A DNA stretch of 64,000 nt from Pseudomonadota bacterium (GCA_021808195.1 JAKBCE010000004.1:62001-126000), one strand, 5' to 3'. Positions 28,383 to 37,846 are shown, numbered from the stretch's first letter. Notes: generated by a model from the sequence alone, not told the origin. Made by a program: numbers and translations.

Positions 28383-29237
28383 TCAGCCCGGCTGCCACGC
28401 CCGTACGCTCTGGTGCTGCTCGCCGAGCCGCTCGATGCCGAGCCGCAGCCGATCACCCGGCCCGAGATACACCGGTTCGGGCTTGCGTGCCATGCCGACC
28501 CCGGGGGGCGTTCCGGTGGTGAGGATATCGCCCGGCTCGAGGGTCATGAAGCGGCTGACATAACTGATCAGCGTCGCGACACCAAAGATCATCGTGCGGG
28601 TGTTACCGCTTTGCATGCGCCGGCCGTTGAGTTCGAGCCACAGCTCGAGGTTCTGCACGTCGCCCACTTCGTCGCCGGTCACCAGCCACGGGCCGACCGG
28701 ACCGAAGGTGTCGCACCCTTTGCCCTTGTCCCAGGTCCCACCCCGTTCAATCTGATACTCCCGTTCGGATACGTCGTTCACCACGCAGTAACCGGCGACA
28801 TACGAGAGCGCCTCGTGTTCGGCCACGTAACGTGCCGCCGTACCGATGACGACGCCGAGTTCGACCTCCCAATCGGTCTTCTTGGAGTCCCGCGGCAGCA
28901 TGATGTCGTCGTCCGGACCCTGCAGACAGCTGATGGCTTTGCTGAAAATCACCGGCTCGGTGGGTATGGGCAGACCCGACTCCGCGGCATGATCGGCATA
29001 GTTCAGTCCGATGGCGATGAATTTGCGGCTGCCTGCAACCGGCACCCCGAATCGTGGCCTGCCCTCGACGGCCGGCAGATCGGCCGGATCGAGTGCCGCC
29101 AGCCGCGCCAGACTCTGCGCTGACAGATGCGGCCCGCTCAAGTCCGGGATATGCGCCCCGAGCGAGCGCAGCACGCCATTCGCATCGAGCAGTCCCGGCT
29201 TTTCCTGGCCGGCAGGTCCGTAGCGCAGCAGTTTCAT
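28383..29237 (-). CDS. FAH-family hydrolase, 2,4-diketo-3-deoxy-L-fuconate hydrolase-like
   Basis: The 284-aa fumarylacetoacetate-hydrolase-superfamily enzyme has the N-terminus MKLLRYGPAGQEKPGLLD, GLNYADHAAESG, the metal-binding ExE in DWEVELGVVIG, ND-x-S-x-R in VVNDVSEREYQ, and TGTPPGVGMA near the C-terminus. Together these strongly resemble the 2,4-diketo-3-deoxy-L-fuconate hydrolase branch, which cleaves the diketo acid to pyruvate and L-lactate. An FMN lactate dehydrogenase follows, supporting this. Start ATG 29237 with CCGGAA upstream. A general acylpyruvate hydrolase activity cannot be excluded. Confidence 0.85.
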   Translation of the reverse strand: MKLLRYGPAGQEKPGLLDANGVLRSLGAHIPDLSGPHLSAQSLARLAALDPADLPAVEGRPRFGVPVAGSRKFIAIGLNYADHAAESGLPIPTEPVIFSKAISCLQGPDDDIMLPRDSKKTDWEVELGVVIGTAARYVAEHEALSYVAGYCVVNDVSEREYQIERGGTWDKGKGCDTFGPVGPWLVTGDEVGDVQNLELWLELNGRRMQSGNTRTMIFGVATLISYVSRFMTLEPGDILTTGTPPGVGMARKPEPVYLGPGDRLRLGIERLGEQHQSVRAWQPG

Positions 29238-29553
29238 GACATTCCGGTGGTGTACTGTTGTGGAGTTTCGTTCCGCATGCGAACCATTGCGATCGCGCTG
29301 CGGCAGCGTCGGGCGGCAGTGTAGGTCCACGGTCGGGTGCCTGGGAAGGGCCCGCCCCCATTCGCCCTGTGCGCTGACCCTGCGGCCACAAGCCTGCCGC
29401 TTCGCGCTGAGGATGTGCGCGAGCGCGCCGCGAGTTGCAGCTTCGGGCGCATTCGATATGCTCGCCGGACTGCAGAAGCGGGGGAGCGCACCGGCCCGTT
29501 GGGCCCCGGCATGGCCGCGCCAGAGGATTGATGCAGGCTCGAGGAGCGCCCGG
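29238..29553. promoter_or_regulatory. Divergent intergenic region, FAH hydrolase / GT9
   Basis: 316 bases with no supportable gene. Near the hydrolase side is an imperfect palindrome around the 8-bp perfect core CGCATGCG (29274-29281), flanked by GTTC and GAAC with a one-base offset (29270-29284). It is a candidate operator for one of the two nearby GntR regulators. I see no clear -35/-10 pair. Confidence 0.35.
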
Positions 29554-30639
29554 GTGGAGTTGAGATCACTGGATTCGGCACAAGAGTTCGTCCCGGTCAT
29601 CCGCTTCGGTGCGCTCGGCGATCTGATCGTAACGCTGCCGCTGTTGCACGCTCTGCAGGAGCGCCATGGCCGTCCCTGCCTGCTCATCGGGCGGGGATGG
29701 TGGCCAGAGCCCGTCTGCCGGGGCAACCCCGACGTGGGCCGAGTGATCTGCGTCAGCCGGCGTGTGCCCTTCCCTTTCGACATGCGCTGGTGGAGCGCCG
29801 TGGCGGCTGTTCGTCGCTGCCGCGAGCTGCCCGTTTACGATCTGTGCGAAACACCCGGCACCAGACCCGTCGAGCGACTGCTCGGCTTGGCGGGCGTAGA
29901 GCAGTCCCGGCGGCTGTCGCATCGCGATTGTCCGCCCTCACCGGGGGAACACTCGATCGAACGGCTGCTGCGGGTCTGCACCCCCGGTGGCGATGCGCAG
30001 CCGACCGGGTCGATGGCGCCGGTGGCGGTGCCACGCCTGGTGGTGCTTGAGTCCGAACGGCGGGCACGCGAGCGCTGGCTCGAGGCGCGCGGCTGGTCGG
30101 GACGAGCAATCGTGCTCGTGCAGGCGGGTAATCGGCGCACCATGAGTTCCAAGCGCGATCGGCATCGTCGGTTGAGCCGGGATGACAAGGCGTGGCCGAC
30201 CGAGTGCTGGCGGCAGCTGTTGCACGCGATTCACGCGCGGCTGCCCGATGCAATCGTGTTGCTGTGCGGCGCAGCGAGCGAGGCACCGTTCATCGAGGAG
30301 ATCCGTCAGAGCGCGGCCCTGGCGTGCGTGGCCGGCGCCGTGTTGGATTTGCGCTCGCTGTTTGCGCTGTGCGAAATCGCTCACAGCATGATCTCGATCG
30401 ATACCGGACCGGCGCACGCCGCGGCCGCGCTCGGCGTGCCCCTGGTGGTGCTGTTTGGCGCCCATTCGCCCGCGCAATGGCTGCCGCGCAGTGCGGGCAG
30501 CCCGGTCATCGGGCTCGGCGGACCGCCGGAATTCAGCCGAGTCGATCAGATTCCAGTGGATCTGGTGATCGAGCATTGGCAGCAGTTGGTGCAGCACACG
30601 CCTTCGAGGCGCACTGCGCAGGGTAGCCAGATCCATTAG
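29554..30639 (+). CDS. Glycosyltransferase family 9 (heptosyltransferase-like)
   Basis: The 361-aa cytoplasmic GT-B enzyme is of the ADP-heptose:LPS heptosyltransferase family. The N-terminal domain starts VIRFGALGDLIVTLPLLHAL (heptosyltransferase signature). The C-terminal nucleotide-sugar domain contains the invariant SIDTGPAHAAAALGVPLVVLFG and a following SPAQWLPR. The GTG at 29554 has GAGGAG about 8 nt upstream, and no upstream in-frame ATG is credible. It stands 8 nt before the FkbM-like gene, so both probably decorate LPS core or another surface glycan. Which heptose or hexose it transfers cannot be read. Confidence 0.85.
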   Translation: MELRSLDSAQEFVPVIRFGALGDLIVTLPLLHALQERHGRPCLLIGRGWWPEPVCRGNPDVGRVICVSRRVPFPFDMRWWSAVAAVRRCRELPVYDLCETPGTRPVERLLGLAGVEQSRRLSHRDCPPSPGEHSIERLLRVCTPGGDAQPTGSMAPVAVPRLVVLESERRARERWLEARGWSGRAIVLVQAGNRRTMSSKRDRHRRLSRDDKAWPTECWRQLLHAIHARLPDAIVLLCGAASEAPFIEEIRQSAALACVAGAVLDLRSLFALCEIAHSMISIDTGPAHAAAALGVPLVVLFGAHSPAQWLPRSAGSPVIGLGGPPEFSRVDQIPVDLVIEHWQQLVQHTPSRRTAQGSQIH

Positions 30640-30647
30640 AATCCGGC

Positions 30648-31463
30648 ATGCCTACGGAAAATGCGGTACTCGAAGCACTACCGGCAAAACTGGCGTTCCT
30701 GGCACCGTTCGAGGTCGATGGCCTCATCCGGCTGGGCAGCCCGCATGACGGGGGCTACGTCGTACCGCGAAGCGCCGTGCAGGGTGCGGACACCCTCCTC
30801 TCTTTCGGCCTCTCCTCAGACTGGACCTTCGAAGAACAATTCAGGCGGATCAATGCCGCAGCCGTCATTCACGCCTACGATCATACCGTCAGCGCTAGGA
30901 AATTCAGACGCACATTCGAGCGCGGCATCCCGCGCTTGCTGCGCGGCCGCATCACGCTGAAAGAACTGCAGACGCGGTTTCACACCTGGCAGTCCTATCG
31001 GCGATTCTTCGCGGGCGACGCATGCCATTTCAAGGAAAAAATCCACGCGGTCAACGCCGGTCCGGGACATGCAACCATCGGCAAGGTCTTCGGCAGAACG
31101 AGCGCCGAGCGAGCGTTTCTCAAGATCGACATTGAAGGGGCGGAGTACGGGATCATCAACGAGGTGCTGCGGCATGCCCGGAGAATTTCGGCGTTGGTCG
31201 TGGAATTTCACGAAACCATGGCACTGCGCGAGACCTTCTGCAGTGCGGTACAGCGGCTGCTGATGGAATTTCACATCGTACACGTGCACGGCAACAACTA
31301 CAGCTACATCGCACCGGATCGGCTGCCGAACGTGTTGGAGATCACCTTCGTCAGGGGCGCTGCTCCCGAATCGGCACGCCGGCGACAGCGGCTGCCGGTC
31401 CCGGGACTCGACAGTCCGAACGACCGTGATCGTGCGGATTGTCCGATGGAGTTTGTTTCGTAG
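30648..31463 (+). CDS. FkbM-family methyltransferase-like protein
   Basis: The 271-aa protein contains the FkbM core FLKIDIEGAEYGIINEVL (about residues 159-176) and a downstream LVVEFHETMALRE. An earlier segment, LSFGLSSDWTFEEQF, occupies the usual SAM-binding position, though it is diverged from the glycine-rich consensus. FkbM proteins O-methylate sugars or polyketides; next to a GT9 gene, methylation of a glycan residue is likely. Starts 8 nt after the GT9 stop. The divergence around the SAM loop leaves open that the protein is a non-catalytic relative. Confidence 0.75.
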   Translation: MPTENAVLEALPAKLAFLAPFEVDGLIRLGSPHDGGYVVPRSAVQGADTLLSFGLSSDWTFEEQFRRINAAAVIHAYDHTVSARKFRRTFERGIPRLLRGRITLKELQTRFHTWQSYRRFFAGDACHFKEKIHAVNAGPGHATIGKVFGRTSAERAFLKIDIEGAEYGIINEVLRHARRISALVVEFHETMALRETFCSAVQRLLMEFHIVHVHGNNYSYIAPDRLPNVLEITFVRGAAPESARRRQRLPVPGLDSPNDRDRADCPMEFVS

Positions 31464-31714
31464 GCAGCGGCAGAACCTTGTCGGGTTGCAACCGTGGCGG
31501 CTGCCTCCCGATGGCCCCCGGGTGTGCTGCTATCGATGCAGATGGTCGGAAGTTTAGCTAACGCCTTATTTGATTGGGAGGTCGCGGAAAATCCCAGGCT
31601 AGGAAGGGGCACCTATGGGGGCTCATCTGCAGGATGCCCACGGCACAGTACCTACAACAGGACGACGATGCGGGTGCCTTGTTAAAGGCCGCCTATCTTA
31701 CGGGGCAGCGCTAG

Positions 31715-32947
31715 TCACAGGACTGCCCACCAGGGACATGCGATCACGCCAGCCCGGAGCACCCTGATCTCGGGGTCGTTGCTCAAAACGATCCCGCGGG
31801 GGGTGTTCGGATGGCGCTCGCGAAAGGTGACGACGTGCCGGGCTTCGCTGGCGCCCACGGCGGCGGTCGCCTTGACCTCCACGGGCAGCAGCTGACCGCT
31901 CTCCTCGAGTATGAAGTCAACCTCCTGCCCGGAACTGAGCCGCCAGTGGTACAGGTCGCGGGTGGGCGCCCCGTCACGCCAGACGAGCAGGTCGCTCGCG
32001 ACCAGGGTCTCGAGATGAAAGCCCGTGGGCGTGGTCTCGCGCGATGCGGCCAGCGCGAGTGCCGCATCCACGCTGTAGAGCTTCGGGGCCTTGATCACGC
32101 GCTGGTTGGAATTACGCGAATACGGCGGGATGAGCTCGATGAGGTAGCTGCGTTGCAGCGCTTCGAGCCAGCGACGGATGGTGGTCACGGGAGTGCCGAG
32201 ATCCCGGGACAGGTCCGATACGTTGAGTTCCTGCCCGGTGCGAGCCGCGGTTAATCGGACGAAGGCCTCGAGTCGTGGAGCCGATTCGACCTCGAGGATT
32301 TCGAGGATGTCGCGCCGCGAAAAGATCTCGACGTAGTCGTCGAGCATCCGCAGGCGCTGCTCGGGCGGAGCGGCCACGGCCCGAGGGAAGCCGCCCGTTT
32401 GAACGACGGAGCGCCAATCTAGGGATCCGCTGGATGCTGCACGCTGCTGGAGTTCCGCGAGCACGGCCGCCTCGTCGGAGCCGAAGAGAAAGCTCCAGCC
32501 GCGGTGGTCCTCGTCGAAGCGCAGTTCGCTCAAGGTGAGCGGCCGGAGCGTCCGGTAAGTCGCGCGCCCCACCAGGGAGTCGCTGACGGACTTACTGACC
32601 TTGGGCTGGTTCGACCCGCTCAGCAGGTAGCGGCCTTTTCGCCCGTCCCGATCGACGACGGCCTTGATGGCGAGCATCAGGTCGGGCGCTCGCTGAACCT
32701 CGTCGATGAAGGCTCCCCGGTCGCCGAGGTCCGCCAGGAACCCCTCGGGGTCGGCAAGAGCTTGTTCGCGGACGTCCCGCTCGTCGAGCGTTCGCCTCGC
32801 CAGGCCCCGCGCTTCAGCAATTTCCAAGCATATCGTGCTCTTGCCGACCTGACGCGCCCCCATGACCGCGACCACCGGGTAAAGGCCGAGGTCCGCAGTG
32901 AGCTGGGGGTAGAGGGCCCGCGGGTAGTGGGTGTTTGCGTCAGGCAT
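31715..32947 (-). CDS. AAA-type ATPase with DUF4143 domain
   Basis: The 410-aa protein carries a Walker A motif GARQVGKST (about residues 30-38) and Walker B-like GAFIDEVQRAPDLM. A sensor-like YLLSGSNQ follows, then a winged-helix section, and a C-terminal DUF4143 nuclease-fold domain with the phrase QEVDFILEES...LLPVEVKA (PD-(D/E)xK-like positions). This family is abundant, patchily distributed and of unknown role; defence or mobile-element functions have been suggested. It is divergent from a small unknown gene across a 52-nt palindrome-containing region. The cluster separates surface-glycan genes from mnmE and looks acquired. Confidence 0.88.
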   Translation of the reverse strand: MPDANTHYPRALYPQLTADLGLYPVVAVMGARQVGKSTICLEIAEARGLARRTLDERDVREQALADPEGFLADLGDRGAFIDEVQRAPDLMLAIKAVVDRDGRKGRYLLSGSNQPKVSKSVSDSLVGRATYRTLRPLTLSELRFDEDHRGWSFLFGSDEAAVLAELQQRAASSGSLDWRSVVQTGGFPRAVAAPPEQRLRMLDDYVEIFSRRDILEILEVESAPRLEAFVRLTAARTGQELNVSDLSRDLGTPVTTIRRWLEALQRSYLIELIPPYSRNSNQRVIKAPKLYSVDAALALAASRETTPTGFHLETLVASDLLVWRDGAPTRDLYHWRLSSGQEVDFILEESGQLLPVEVKATAAVGASEARHVVTFRERHPNTPRGIVLSNDPEIRVLRAGVIACPWWAVL

Positions 32948-32957
32948 CTCTACGCGC

Positions 32958-32983
32958 TATATTGCCGTATGACGGTCAATATA
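32958..32983. promoter_or_regulatory. Palindromic operator-like site between divergent ATPase and unknown gene
   Basis: TATATTGCCGT (32958-32968) and ACGGTCAATATA (32972-32983) form an almost perfect inverted repeat around ATG, with one extra T in the right arm. It lies 11 nt upstream of the ATPase ATG and 16 nt upstream of the other gene's start, in an AT-rich patch of an otherwise GC-rich region. A repressor bound here would control both genes at once. Confidence 0.6.
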
Positions 32984-32999
32984 CCGTAGGAATATGACG

Positions 33000-33533
33000 A
33001 TGGCAAACGCGTATTCGGCGGACGATCTGCTGGAGTTTCTCGACCATGCGAGCGACAAGGGCCTCATGCCCGCCGCCACTGCCCAGGCTCTGGCGGTAGC
33101 CACGAGGAACGTCTTCGGCATCCTGTCTGACGATGAGAAGGCCGACCTGAGCCAGCTGGATCTCGAGGCGGCGGTGAGGCGCTTTACGAACAAGCGGGCC
33201 AAGGATTTCAATCCGACGTCACTCAAGGAGTATGGCCGGCGAATCAAACGAGCGGTCGAGCTGTTCCTCGCCTGGCGCGAGGATCCGGCGAATTTCAGGA
33301 TCAAGACACGCGGGACCGGCACTCCGCGCAAGAAGGAGAAGGGATCGGCGAACAGCGAGGCTGCTGCCACGGAAGCTATTTCGGAACAGGTCCCAGAGGA
33401 ACTCGCGGGCACCTACCGCTCGTCAGTTCCCATTCGGCCCGGTCTCGTCGTGACGCTCGTCAATATTCCAAATGACTTGACCCGCGCCGAGGCGGAGCGG
33501 ATCGCGAATTTTGTGAGAATACTGGCCCTGTGA
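33000..33533 (+). CDS. Hypothetical protein with integrase-N-terminal-like helical domain
   Basis: 177 aa; not recognised as a named family. Residues about 10-95 form a helical region (DLLEFLDHASDKGLMPAAT..., LEAAVRRFTNKR, LKEYGRRIKRAVELFLAW) that resembles the SAM-like core-binding domain of tyrosine recombinases, but no catalytic domain follows. After a Lys/Ala/Ser-rich linker comes a conserved-looking tail, PIRPGLVVTLVNIPNDLTRAEAERIANFV. A start at 33000 has TAGGAA at proper spacing; ATG 32994 is the alternative. Being divergent from the DUF4143 ATPase across a shared palindrome, it could be that system's DNA-binding regulator (inference). Confidence 0.65.
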   Translation: MANAYSADDLLEFLDHASDKGLMPAATAQALAVATRNVFGILSDDEKADLSQLDLEAAVRRFTNKRAKDFNPTSLKEYGRRIKRAVELFLAWREDPANFRIKTRGTGTPRKKEKGSANSEAAATEAISEQVPEELAGTYRSSVPIRPGLVVTLVNIPNDLTRAEAERIANFVRILAL

Positions 33534-33596
33534 CGATAACAACACTTGGCGGCATCATCGCTCAGCGGAAGCCTCTGGACGTCTCGGGGCTTTCCG

Positions 33597-34952
33597 CTAT
33601 TTTCCGATGCAGAAGCTGCCGAAAATACGGCCGAGCAAATCATCCGTGGTGAATTCGCCGGTGATTTCGCTCAGCGCCTGCTGCGCGCCGCGCAGTTCCT
33701 CGGCCACCAGCTCTCCGGCACGGCTGTCGCGCAGCTGCCGCTCAGCGGCCTCGACGTGGGCTCGGGCGCGCTGCAATGCCTGCAGGTGTCGGCGCCTGGC
33801 CGAGACCGTCCCGCCCTCCACGGTCCTGAATCCCATGCAGTCCTTGAGGTGAGCGCGCAGCCGATCGATGCCGCGGCCATCGTGCGCGGAAATCGCGATG
33901 CGAGGCGGGCCGGCGATCGTATCGGCGAGTGGAACACCTGCGGCAAGATCAGTCTTGTTCAGCACCAGCGTCACCGGAACGTCGTGCGGCAGGCGATCTC
34001 GCTCCTGCGCAAACGCATGTGCATCCGGGTCATCGACCAGATCGATGACAAACAGAACGCGATCGGCACGCTGCATCTGCTCGTGGGCGCGTCGGATGCC
34101 TTCCGCCTCGACCACGTCCGTGCTGTCACGCAGTCCGGCGGTATCGAGCACATGCAGCGGCATGCCGTCGATATCGATGCGTTCGCGCAGGATGTCACGC
34201 GTCGTGCCGGGGATCGGCGTGACGATCGCCGCGTCGTAGCCAGCCAAACGATTGAGCAGACTGGACTTGCCGGCGTTCGGACGGCCGGCAAGCACGACGG
34301 TCATGCCCTCGCGCAGCAACGCTCCCTGGCGCGCACTCTGCTCGATGGCGGAAAAATGATCCATGAGCGCATGGCAGCGCTCGTGCAGGTGACGATCGGC
34401 GAGAAAATCAATTTCCTCCTCGGGAAAATCAATGGCTGCCTCGACATGCGTGCGCACGTCGATGACCGCTTCGGTCAAGCCGTGCACCATCGCGGAGAAC
34501 TCCCCCTGCAGCGAGCGCATCGCGGCGGCGGCGGCCTCGCGCGATCCGGCGTCGATCAGGTCCGCAATCGCTTCGGCCTGCGCGAGGTCTACTTTGTCGT
34601 TGAGAAAGGCGCGCAGCGTGAATTCCCCCGGCTGGGCGCGCCGGGCGCCGAGTTCCACAACCCGCCCGACGATCGCCTCGAGTACCGCCGGGCCACCGTG
34701 ACCCTGCAGTTCCAGCACGTGCTCACCGGTGTAGGAGTGCGGCGCAGGAAAGAACAGCACGAGCCCGGCATCGATCGGCTCGCCGCGGGCATCGAGGAAA
34801 CGCTCGAACCGCGCCGTGCGGGCTGGCGGCAGATCGCCGCCGAGCAGGACGGCGGTGAGTTCGGGAACCCTCGGTCCGGAAACGCGCACGATGCCGATAC
34901 CGCCGCGTCCCGGCGGGGTAGCCGGTGCCACGATCGTATCCGTACGCGTCAT
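33597..34952 (-). CDS. mnmE: tRNA modification GTPase MnmE
   Basis: With MnmG it installs 5-carboxymethylaminomethyl groups on wobble uridine-34 of tRNAs. The 451-aa protein has an N-terminal tetrahydrofolate-binding domain (IVAPATPPGRGGIGIVRVSG; GHGGPAVLEAIV), a helical domain, an inserted G domain (G1 GRPNAGKSSLLN; G3 DTAGLRDS; G4 NKTD) and the invariant C-terminal FCIGK carrying the catalytic cysteine. It is the distal gene of the rpmH-rnpA-yidD-yidC-mnmE set, 49 nt after yidC. The usual next gene, mnmG, is not here. Confidence 0.97.
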   Translation of the reverse strand: MTRTDTIVAPATPPGRGGIGIVRVSGPRVPELTAVLLGGDLPPARTARFERFLDARGEPIDAGLVLFFPAPHSYTGEHVLELQGHGGPAVLEAIVGRVVELGARRAQPGEFTLRAFLNDKVDLAQAEAIADLIDAGSREAAAAAMRSLQGEFSAMVHGLTEAVIDVRTHVEAAIDFPEEEIDFLADRHLHERCHALMDHFSAIEQSARQGALLREGMTVVLAGRPNAGKSSLLNRLAGYDAAIVTPIPGTTRDILRERIDIDGMPLHVLDTAGLRDSTDVVEAEGIRRAHEQMQRADRVLFVIDLVDDPDAHAFAQERDRLPHDVPVTLVLNKTDLAAGVPLADTIAGPPRIAISAHDGRGIDRLRAHLKDCMGFRTVEGGTVSARRRHLQALQRARAHVEAAERQLRDSRAGELVAEELRGAQQALSEITGEFTTDDLLGRIFGSFCIGK

Positions 34953-35001
34953 GCGTTCAAGGTTACCTCGACCGCCCCGCCGATTGAAGCGCTGCGAGCG
35001 C

Positions 35002-36684
35002 TTAGTCGCGCCGCGCCGTTGCCACGGCGATGCGGCGATTGATGTTCCACTGCTGGGCGAGCGACAACAGGCTGTTCACGACGTAGTACAGAACCAGTCC
35101 CGAGGGGAAGAACGCGAACATGCCGGCCATGACAAGCGGCATGAACATGAACATCTTGGCCTGCACCGGATCGGGTGGGGCGGGATTGAGCTTGTACTGC
35201 AGGAAGCCGGTAAGGGCCATGATGGCCGGCAGTATAAAGAACGGATCGCGCGCGGACAGATCCTGGATCCAGAGCATGAACGGCGCCTGGCGCAACTCCA
35301 CGCTGTAGAGCAGAACCCAGTAAAACGCGATGAATACCGGGATCTGCAGAACCATCGGCAGACAGCCGGAGACCGGATTGACCTTCTCGCGCTTGTACAG
35401 CTCCATCATCGCGCGGCCCAGCTTCTCCTTGTCGTCCTTGTAGGTCTCCTGGATGTTCTTGATGCGCGGCCCGAGAGCCTTCATCTTCGCCATGGAGCGG
35501 CCGCTCGCCTCCGACAGCGGGTAGAACAGCAGCTTCAGCAGGACCGTCACGACAATGATCGCCACGCCCCAGTTGCCGGTGAGGCGATGGGCTTGGCTGA
35601 GCAGCCAGAACAGCGGCCGGGCGAGCAGCGTAAGCTTGCCGTAATCGTCGAGGTAAGTGAGCGTCGGGTCGGCCTTCTCCAACTGCGAATGCAGCGTGGG
35701 GCCGACGAACAGAGTCTGCGCGAGGGTGAGGCTCGTCCCGGGGGCGGCCGTGTGCACCGGTCCGGTGGCCGCCAGCAGGTAATCGGCGCCGGAGACCTGC
35801 GAGGTGAACCGATAGGCCTGGCCCTTGGGGGGCACCACGGCGGTGACGAAATCATGCTGCGGCACCGCGATCCAGCCGTTGGTCACCTCGCGGGCGTAGT
35901 GCTGATAGTCACTGCTGGCCGGGTCGAGCTTCACGTATTCGTGGCCATTCCAGATGGCCGGGCCGTGGTACGCCTTGCTGCCGGGGTCGAAATAGCTGCC
36001 GCTGGTGCGCGGGTCGTTGCGGAAGAGCTGCGCATAGGGCGTGAACGTCCAGGCTGCGGCTGAGCCGTTGTGGACGGTGTACTGCAGATCGATCTGGTAC
36101 GACCCCCGGTGGAAGATGAACGTCTTGGTCACGGTCACGCCACCGCTTTGCCAAGTCAGGGGCACGCGCAGCACACCGGAGGGACCCATCCGATAGTCGA
36201 GGCGGGCGCTGCTGAACCGTGCGGTCTGCGTGGGGTAGTCCTGACCCGCAGGCCCGGTGAGTCCGGTCTGCAGGAGGTACTCGCGAGCGGGGACTCTGTT
36301 CTCGAGCTCCACGCGCCGGGACTGGCCCTTGACCTGCGCATACTTCAGCAGCTTGACCTGCTGCAGCGTGCCGCCCTCGGTGCTGATCTTCAGGTCATAG
36401 ACATCGGTGTGCACTTCGATGACCGCCGCCGAGGCGTTGGCCGGCGTCGGCACGACACCGGAGGCCGGCGCCGGCGGACTCGCCGGTCTGGAGGGCGGGC
36501 TCACTGCCGCGGGCGAGGCGCTCTGTGGAACGTTGTCCGCGAGGCTGGCGGTCGGAGCAGGGGCCGCCGACCGAGCCGCGACCGGCGGTGTCGTGGAGGC
36601 GAAGTGCTCGCTCCAAGTGGTGTAGTTGAACCACAGAAGGGCGAGCAGGCCGAGCCAAAGAAAGTAGCGCAGTTGATTAGTCAT
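35002..36684 (-). CDS. yidC: Membrane protein insertase YidC
   Basis: Inserts inner-membrane proteins with or without SecYEG. The 560-aa gram-negative type has an N-terminal signal-anchor ([21 protein letters not shown]). A Pro/Ala-rich linker and a large periplasmic beta domain (residues about 70-340) follow. The conserved five-helix core contains [31 protein letters not shown] (seen as separate motifs), [19 protein letters not shown] and [20 protein letters not shown]. Start ATG 36684 overlaps the yidD stop by 8 nt, indicating translational coupling; a longer frame from 36711 adds only unconserved residues. Confidence 0.97.
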   Translation of the reverse strand: MTNQLRYFLWLGLLALLWFNYTTWSEHFASTTPPVAARSAAPAPTASLADNVPQSASPAAVSPPSRPASPPAPASGVVPTPANASAAVIEVHTDVYDLKISTEGGTLQQVKLLKYAQVKGQSRRVELENRVPAREYLLQTGLTGPAGQDYPTQTARFSSARLDYRMGPSGVLRVPLTWQSGGVTVTKTFIFHRGSYQIDLQYTVHNGSAAAWTFTPYAQLFRNDPRTSGSYFDPGSKAYHGPAIWNGHEYVKLDPASSDYQHYAREVTNGWIAVPQHDFVTAVVPPKGQAYRFTSQVSGADYLLAATGPVHTAAPGTSLTLAQTLFVGPTLHSQLEKADPTLTYLDDYGKLTLLARPLFWLLSQAHRLTGNWGVAIIVVTVLLKLLFYPLSEASGRSMAKMKALGPRIKNIQETYKDDKEKLGRAMMELYKREKVNPVSGCLPMVLQIPVFIAFYWVLLYSVELRQAPFMLWIQDLSARDPFFILPAIMALTGFLQYKLNPAPPDPVQAKMFMFMPLVMAGMFAFFPSGLVLYYVVNSLLSLAQQWNINRRIAVATARRD

Positions 36685-36922
36685 GTCGGTGGGCAATGCG
36701 GTTCGAGCCATGAGCGGGCACCGGATCGTAGCCGCCGGGATGCCACGGGTGGCAGCGGCCGATGCGTTTGACCGCGAGCCAGCTGCCGCGCAGGACGCCG
36801 AAGCGGTCGATCGCCTCGAGCGCGTACTGAGAGCAGGAAGGATGGAATCGGCAGTTCGGCCCGAGCAGCGGACTGATCGTCCACTGGTAGAGGCGGATCA
36901 GGCCGACCGCGAGGGCGCGCAT
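36677..36922 (-). CDS. yidD: Membrane protein insertion efficiency factor YidD
   Basis: Small cytoplasmic-face membrane-associated protein (81 aa) that assists YidC-dependent insertion. It shows the complete family pattern: [19 protein letters not shown], the cysteine motif [12 protein letters not shown], and [17 protein letters not shown]. Its start lies inside the 3' end of rnpA (25-nt overlap) and its stop overlaps yidC, the usual compact arrangement. Confidence 0.96.
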   Translation of the reverse strand: MRALAVGLIRLYQWTISPLLGPNCRFHPSCSQYALEAIDRFGVLRGSWLAVKRIGRCHPWHPGGYDPVPAHGSNRIAHRHD

Positions 36923-37281
36923 CGTTCGTTCACCTGTCGCCAGAGGCTCACCAGGCTGCCATGCAGCTGTGCGCCCGGCACACCGTACGCCGAGGTCCGC
37001 GCGCTGACGACGATGTCGACTGCGGGCAGATCCTTTTGGTGCACGCGGAAGGACTCGCGGATGATGCGCCGGATGCGATTGCGCTCGACTGCCGTCCGGG
37101 CGACGCGCAGCGCGACCGCCAGGCCGAGACGGGGACCGGTCTTGTCGTTGCTGATCACTGTCACCGCGAAAAATCCATTGCCAAAGCGCCGTCCGCGCGC
37201 GCGCGCCGCATCGAACTCCGACTTATGCCGCAGGCGCCTGGACGCCGGAAAAGTCAGTCGCTCTCGATGCACGCGAGGCAC
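36898..37281 (-). CDS. rnpA: Ribonuclease P protein component
   Basis: Protein subunit of RNase P, which matures tRNA 5' ends. The 127 aa begin at a GTG at 37281 that has GAGG about 8 nt upstream. The frame is open to an ATG at 37356 without SD, which would add a non-homologous 25-residue extension. Family features: [18 protein letters not shown], then [29 protein letters not shown], the RNR-type RNA-binding signature. It lies between rpmH and yidD and overlaps the latter by 25 nt. The exact start is the only uncertain point. Confidence 0.93.
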   Translation of the reverse strand: MPRVHRERLTFPASRRLRHKSEFDAARARGRRFGNGFFAVTVISNDKTGPRLGLAVALRVARTAVERNRIRRIIRESFRVHQKDLPAVDIVVSARTSAYGVPGAQLHGSLVSLWRQVNERCAPSRSA

Positions 37282-37384
37282 GTTGACCGCCTCGTCCGCT
37301 GCTGCCGCCAGCCGCCGCGCTCGGTTCACACCCGCTCGAGCGTACACTGCAAGCATTGCGCAGCGGCCGGGCCGCTGTCCCGGT

Positions 37385-37519
37385 CTACGGGATCAGCTTC
37401 TTGCGTCCTTTGGCACGGCGCCGGGCCAGCACTTTGCGGCCGTTTTGGGTCGCCATGCGAGCCCGGAACCCGTGCGTGCGCTTACGGCGCAGCTTGCTCG
37501 GTTGATAGGTACGCTTCAT
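37385..37519 (-). CDS. rpmH: 50S ribosomal protein L34
   Basis: The 44-aa highly basic protein matches L34 over its whole length: [18 protein letters not shown], then [22 protein letters not shown]. First gene of the rpmH-rnpA-yidD-yidC-mnmE run and divergent from dnaA, as in most gammaproteobacteria. Confidence 0.98.
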   Translation of the reverse strand: MKRTYQPSKLRRKRTHGFRARMATQNGRKVLARRRAKGRKKLIP

Positions 37520-37846
37520 ACCGCGGGCTCCAGAAGGTCCATTGGGGGTTCCAAAAAGGGGCGGCAAGGCTAAGCCGTTGACCGCCAAGGTGTCAATATT
37601 TAATCGCGCTAAAATCTTCAGCACAGCGGCCGATCGGTATAGACTGCCGAGCCTTTTCCACGAAGCCGGACCCCTCCATGGTGCACGTTCTGCGGTCTCG
37701 CTGCCGTGGCATCTTTCCGCGATCGCTCCGCACGGGCGGTGCATGTCGCTGCCCGGGAGCGCTCGCGGAAGGGCTGTCACGAACGGCGAACGCCCCGGCA
37801 CCCATGGCCGGGGACGGCGCCTAGATCCAGTCGGGGGAGTGCGCGC
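37520..37846. promoter_or_regulatory. Divergent rpmH-dnaA intergenic region
   Basis: 327 bases without a gene. An AT-rich stretch at about 37591-37620 is the only strong compositional feature. For rpmH (minus strand) TTGACA (37591-37596) and TAGCCT (37567-37572) at 18-nt spacing form a possible promoter. For dnaA, TTGACC (37579-37584) precedes AT-rich DNA containing TTTAAT/TAAAAT. No convincing DnaA box is visible here. The dnaA SD (GGGGGAG) lies at 37833-37839. Confidence 0.5.

Noticed and set aside
31634..31714. 26-codon frame ending next to the ATPase stop (begins MPTAQYLQQ)
   Set aside because: Its acidic sequence faintly recalls antitoxin N-termini, but it is too short, has no clear SD and no partner gene, so it is not called.
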